Assembly (NCBI GenBank): GCA_963971425.1
Contig: OZ020523.1
Span: forward strand, 9,854,867-9,918,866
Reading direction: 5' to 3'
From: Bryoerythrophyllum caledonicum
Taxonomy: Eukaryota; Streptophyta; Bryopsida; Pottiales; Pottiaceae
DNA length: 64,000 nt
In this document: one piece after another, positions 60,501 to 64,000 of the stretch
Numbering within the stretch: position 1 is the first letter of the stretch
Layout of the letters: the number at the start of each line of letters is the position of its first letter
Program-made: the position numbers and the translations under genes
The notes under the pieces: model-generated
Databases searched by the model: none
Told to the model about the DNA's origin: nothing
The model's input: the letters and a program-made list of their open reading frames with translations, nothing else

Positions 60501-62719
60501 ATTCTGTAAATGAGCAAGACTCCACTTTTGAATGTGCATTGAAGTGTAGATACAAAGTGGAGACGCCTTGTCTGTCCAAGATGATAAAAATGGTGGTAAA
60601 GATTGTAGAAGTATAGTCTTCTTGGCCACCAACTCCTTACATAGATATCTACACAAAAAATTCAATAAAAAATTAGTTCTTATGAAATGAGATAATGTGA
60701 AATCAAATTTATAAGTTGATAATATTACCTGAATAAGACACGCTTGATAGCTAGAATACCAGTTGCCATATCAACGAGTTTAGATGATTTTGTGAAGGGG
60801 GTCTCAGCTTAAAAGAAAGGAATGAAATCCTTCTTCCAAACTGCAATACTCCAATGCTCCACGTATTTACCAATCCTCAAAATTCTAGGTGATGCCTCCC
60901 AATTAATGGGACCAAGATTGGGCGACATATCCTCAAACTTATGCATCACAACATCCTCCAACTAATAATACATAATAACATATATTGTATTTAGTCAATT
61001 TGATATTATGTTGTTAGTAGAGATGTAAGAAAAACCAATATATAGTACTCAAAATAATATGAAAATGGAACTAACATGAGCCCAAAATGTGGCACGAATA
61101 AGCCATAGATCAAAGACTGTTTCTTTAACAGCACCAGTTGGAAACCGTAGAGACTCTCGAGTCATCTTGGATGAATTCCACCATTTGAGCCAACATCCTT
61201 TGAACTTAGCATCAACCATTGCAGTAGCTACCTTCTGTAATTTTTCGAGGGTCATATCTGGCTTCGGAACATTGTTCCAATGTCTTGTGATCTAATAGAC
61301 AAAAATATATCACCAACATGAGATAACAAATAAAAAATAAATACAAGTTGAAAAGTATGGATCGAATAGAATTCAATACCTAGTAAAGGAAATCTGATCC
61401 ATTTTTAGGATCTGCCACTGCCAATAACTTTTCAAACTCATGGCTACAAATACTTTAGATAAATGCCTTTGCAGCCTTGTCCATTGCTTTCCAAACCCCT
61501 TTTAGCAGTTTGCTCCTCAATAGACATGTTTGCCTTATATTCTTGGCAAGCCTCATCAGATGCAGAAGCAATCTCTCGCTACAAAGGAAATGATTATTAA
61601 AAAAAATTAGCTAGAAAATGTAATATGAATCAGTATAAAATAATGCAAATGTACTCACCCGATAGAGGAAAGATATAAACACATTGATGGTCAATGTGTA
61701 CCAAGTGCGAGAATTCTTTTTGAATTTTTCACAAGTCATGAAATCCGCGTCCGGAATAAGAGTCTTGAAATCAGCCACAAATAAAACTCCGAAATGTTGG
61801 ATTTGGTGCAGCTTGTGCACTTAATTAGTTTTAATATAATCAAGCTCCGTCGACCTACAAATAAAGGTAAATAACTAGTTAATTATACTTTCAAATTATG
61901 CAATGAAAGTATAAGAAACAATACACATCATTAAATTGAATAAGAGTTCACTCACCTATTCACATCATTCATAGCATCGAGAAGGGGACCCAAAGTCCCT
62001 CGAGCATCAATACAAATGCATTCAATATGCCGATAGAAATTGGATTCATAACGATCTCCTGAATAATTCTTCTCAATATATCTCCACCACGCAGTGAACC
62101 GATGATTGCCCTCCCAAATGTAAAGCATTTTACCATGAAGGCATGAAAGTTCAGGATTGTTTTTTACTTCTTCATCAAATCGCTCACTGGCATCTTTCCA
62201 ATGGGCACTTTAAGTAGATGAGACCATTGGAGAGGCTTCATAAATTTGGCCAATCTCATTATAAATGGATACATATAGAGGACGGTCTCCAGAACGGTAG
62301 CCATTCACAAATTCTGCCTCAAGTTTCTTCACACCTTGATCAAGAATTGGTCTTATCAGTGGAAGAGGAATTAGCCGACATAATGGGATCAACACCCTAG
62401 CGTGGGACGGATGAACTTAAAGGCTTGAAAGGAAGCCAAAAAAATCGGGCTTTTGTTCTTTTCTGACCTAAGTCTCAACGGCATCCAAGTCTACCACCTC
62501 TTCGGAAAATTTTGCCTCTGCAATGTTTGTAACATCTTCCATGTCCTCATGAATCACATTAGCCTCCTTCGTTGCACTTGATGGTGCTGTAACATCCCCC
62601 ATGTCCTCCGATGGAATTGGACTTAAACTTGGTTGCCTCTCCTGATAGTGCATCAAATTAAAAATCATTAGAATATTAGACTCGACCGCGACACTTAAAG
62701 TGAGTCTAACAGTCCACAA
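57564..62719 (-). pseudogene. Locus B: intron-bearing ParB-like plus beta-class methyltransferase-like gene with eight in-frame TAR stops
   Basis: Exons (plus coordinates): 62719-61956, 61854-61659, 61578-61380, 61291-61076, 60961-60729, 60648-59943, 59799-59452, 59371-59101, 58051-57850, 57768-57564. Splice sites and phases all agree. ParB-like part: RPILDQGVKKLEAEF, GDRPLYVSIYNE, then LYIWEGNHRFTAWWRYI (EGNHR at 62113-62099). Next HWNNVPKPDMTLEKLQ, a Lys/Ser/Thr-rich linker (KATKSSKASKASEAS), a motif-IV-like strand FDLIIIDIPEG (59727-59713), LLIFMPES, then GGVILDVYASTG and RHLVVFEADPAIFEAIL, as in N6/N4 methylases of beta order. Canonical DPPY is DIPE, so activity is doubtful. Stops: TAG 62468, TAA 62417, TAA 62210, TAA 61821, TAA 61455, TAG 61380, TAA 60809, TAG 59315. 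One frameshift lies at an A4G4 run in exon 3. The true start is unclear (62719, 62668 or 62653). Confidence 0.68.
58072..59051. mobile_element. TTAA MITE (980 bp) filling intron 8 of locus B
   Basis: TTAACCCTTAAGCGGGCC at the left, TTTAGGGGTTAA at the right, TTAA on both sides. Without it the intron between exons 8 and 9 would be about 70 bp, like other small introns. Noncoding. Confidence 0.75.
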
Positions 62720-64000
62720 GGCAGATTTTGGTTGCCCTCTCTAGACCTTGGTAGTAAGGACGAGAGTGAGTAATTGAGGTGAAGAGGGAGTCAGGGTAGT
62801 GCGGTTGGCACAGTAAGAGAGAGAGAGTCGAAGTAAGAGAGAGAGTGAAAGTATAAATTGGAGGAAGGTTCCTCCGGAAGAACTCCGTGAATAGAAATTG
62901 ACGACTCTGAAAAGACTATTGGAGAGGAAAAGCAGCTATCACTTCACGCCCTAAACAAGGGACTCGACACCGAGACAATACTCCTATGCTCTTTATCGCC
63001 TATGCTCACAATGTGCCTGGTCATTTTATCACAATGCGTCTGGTCTACGTTGTGTTACACGCCTACTCTACATTATCATACACGTCTGGTCATTGTGATA
63101 CGCGCCCTAATTTCACGCACGTGATACACAATGCGACTTCACGCATATGCAACTTCACGCATATGCAACTTCACGCATATGCAACTTCACCCAGTGTTCA
63201 CGCGCCTGGTCCTCAATGTTCGTCATGTAATCGACATGCATGAAAGACGCTTGAACTTGGACAAACTCCTTGAACCAAAACTGACAACCCCCGAAAGCTG
63301 ACGACCTGCACCAATTTCACGAGCTTTGGCACCTCGTTCACAAGGGTCTCGGCACCGAGAGACTTCTAAAGTGAGACTCACAGCACCGCTGAAAACTCAA
63401 GCCAAACTATAGATCAGGCGAAGATGGGTCTCGTGAGCACTGAAGATGGGTCTCGTGAATTTTGTTGATCAGGCGCGCGAACACTTGGTGGTGTGCTACT
63501 TGGATAATCATACGCCTGAGCACGGACGCCGCTGCAGATTAGATCAGGTAGTCTCCCTTGTGCGGATTAATATCTCGCAGCATTGCCAGAGCTGCAAAGT
63601 AGTAGGATTTAATTCAGCATGACTCGGAAAACATGAACGTGCGTTGAACTCATGCAAGTTATACCCTGTTATTACTTGACTAGGGATTGACGTAAAGCTG
63701 CAGAGACGGAGTCGGGAATCGGAAACACATCCTGCGCCTGGGACACAAGAACCTCTTGCCAACTTCCTTCTAGGTCTGGCTGCAAGATGTAGGGGAACAC
63801 TCACTGGCCTTCTCGCAATCCATACTCCTCCACTACTCCTTCACCAAGCTACATGTCACAAAACCTCTGAAAAGAATCATGAATGACGCTAACACAGAAA
63901 ATATCTCTAGATTCAATCAGTAAAAGATTAATCAGAACATATTTTCTAGATCCTGTCTAACCTGGCGACGTCAGCATATATCGCTTCAATACCACCAATA
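62720..64000. other. Upstream of locus B; 16-bp tandem repeat, no gene recognised
   Basis: 62750-62860 is GAGAGTGA-rich. 63136-63190 is just over three copies of a 16-bp unit (acttcacgcatatgca). The rest has short ORFs only. Further 5' exons of locus B might lie here but I see no domain. Confidence 0.5.

Noticed and set aside
63136-63190. CRISPR-like array
   Set aside because: A simple 16-bp head-to-tail tandem without spacers, in a eukaryotic genome.
1-64000. Ciliate- or ulvophyte-type code (TAR = Gln) for the whole organism
   Set aside because: EXO5 and CFAP57 end at TAG, and MINPP and the F-box gene end at TAA exactly where their families end, and no TAR lies inside these genes, so the host code is standard.

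Overview
This looks like nuclear DNA from a land plant, or a close streptophyte relative, that makes flagellated sperm. It carries a P-class PPR gene, a MINPP-type phytate phosphatase, a plant-type F-box/kelch gene close to Arabidopsis At1g55270, plant-type exonuclease V, and a complete gene for the axonemal protein CFAP57, which seed plants without motile sperm would not need. Introns are AT-rich, TTTAGGG-like and AAACCCTAA motifs occur, and transposon remnants are dense. I therefore infer a bryophyte, lycophyte or fern; the species cannot be named from the window.

Layout: 1-2162 (minus) is a DUF7869-like, transposase-like reading frame that runs off the left edge. 6162-10241 (plus) is an intronless mobile-element-like gene (here locus A), one long frame broken only by TAG codons. 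10.7-14.3 kb is a tandem duplication built from TTAA-flanked MITEs. An assembly gap lies at 15319-15518. 16484-18612 is the PPR gene. 19103-23226 (minus) is MINPP with 11 exons. 24789-36649 is CFAP57 with 21 exons, with two MITEs side by side in intron 12. 38511-41314 is EXO5 with 7 exons. 41.3-43.9 kb is uninterpreted DNA with coding-like scraps. 44.4-50.5 kb holds three TTAA MITEs (one split by a LINE fragment) and a pogo-like element. 51092-52588 is an SRPBCC/lachrymatory-factor-synthase-like gene, convergent with the F-box/kelch gene (52956-54710, minus). 57564-62719 (minus) is locus B, an intron-containing relative of locus A.

The most unusual content is the pair of loci A and B. Both appear to join a ParB-like domain (DGQH in A, EGNHR in B) to a beta-class DNA-methyltransferase-like fold in which the motif-IV region comes before the motif-I region. 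This resembles ParB-methylase fusions of phages, but here it sits in plant nuclear DNA and the catalytic motifs are eroded. In locus A, locus B and the DUF7869 frame I count twelve in-frame stops with coding-like sequence on both sides; all are TAG or TAA and none is TGA. The host genes end normally with TAA, TAG and TGA. The cause could be C-to-T decay of Gln codons, or an origin under a code that reads TAR as Gln.

Exon structures for MINPP, CFAP57, EXO5, SRPBCC, the F-box gene and locus B were worked out by hand from GT/AG sites and phase; every junction listed keeps frame except the frameshift noted in locus B.
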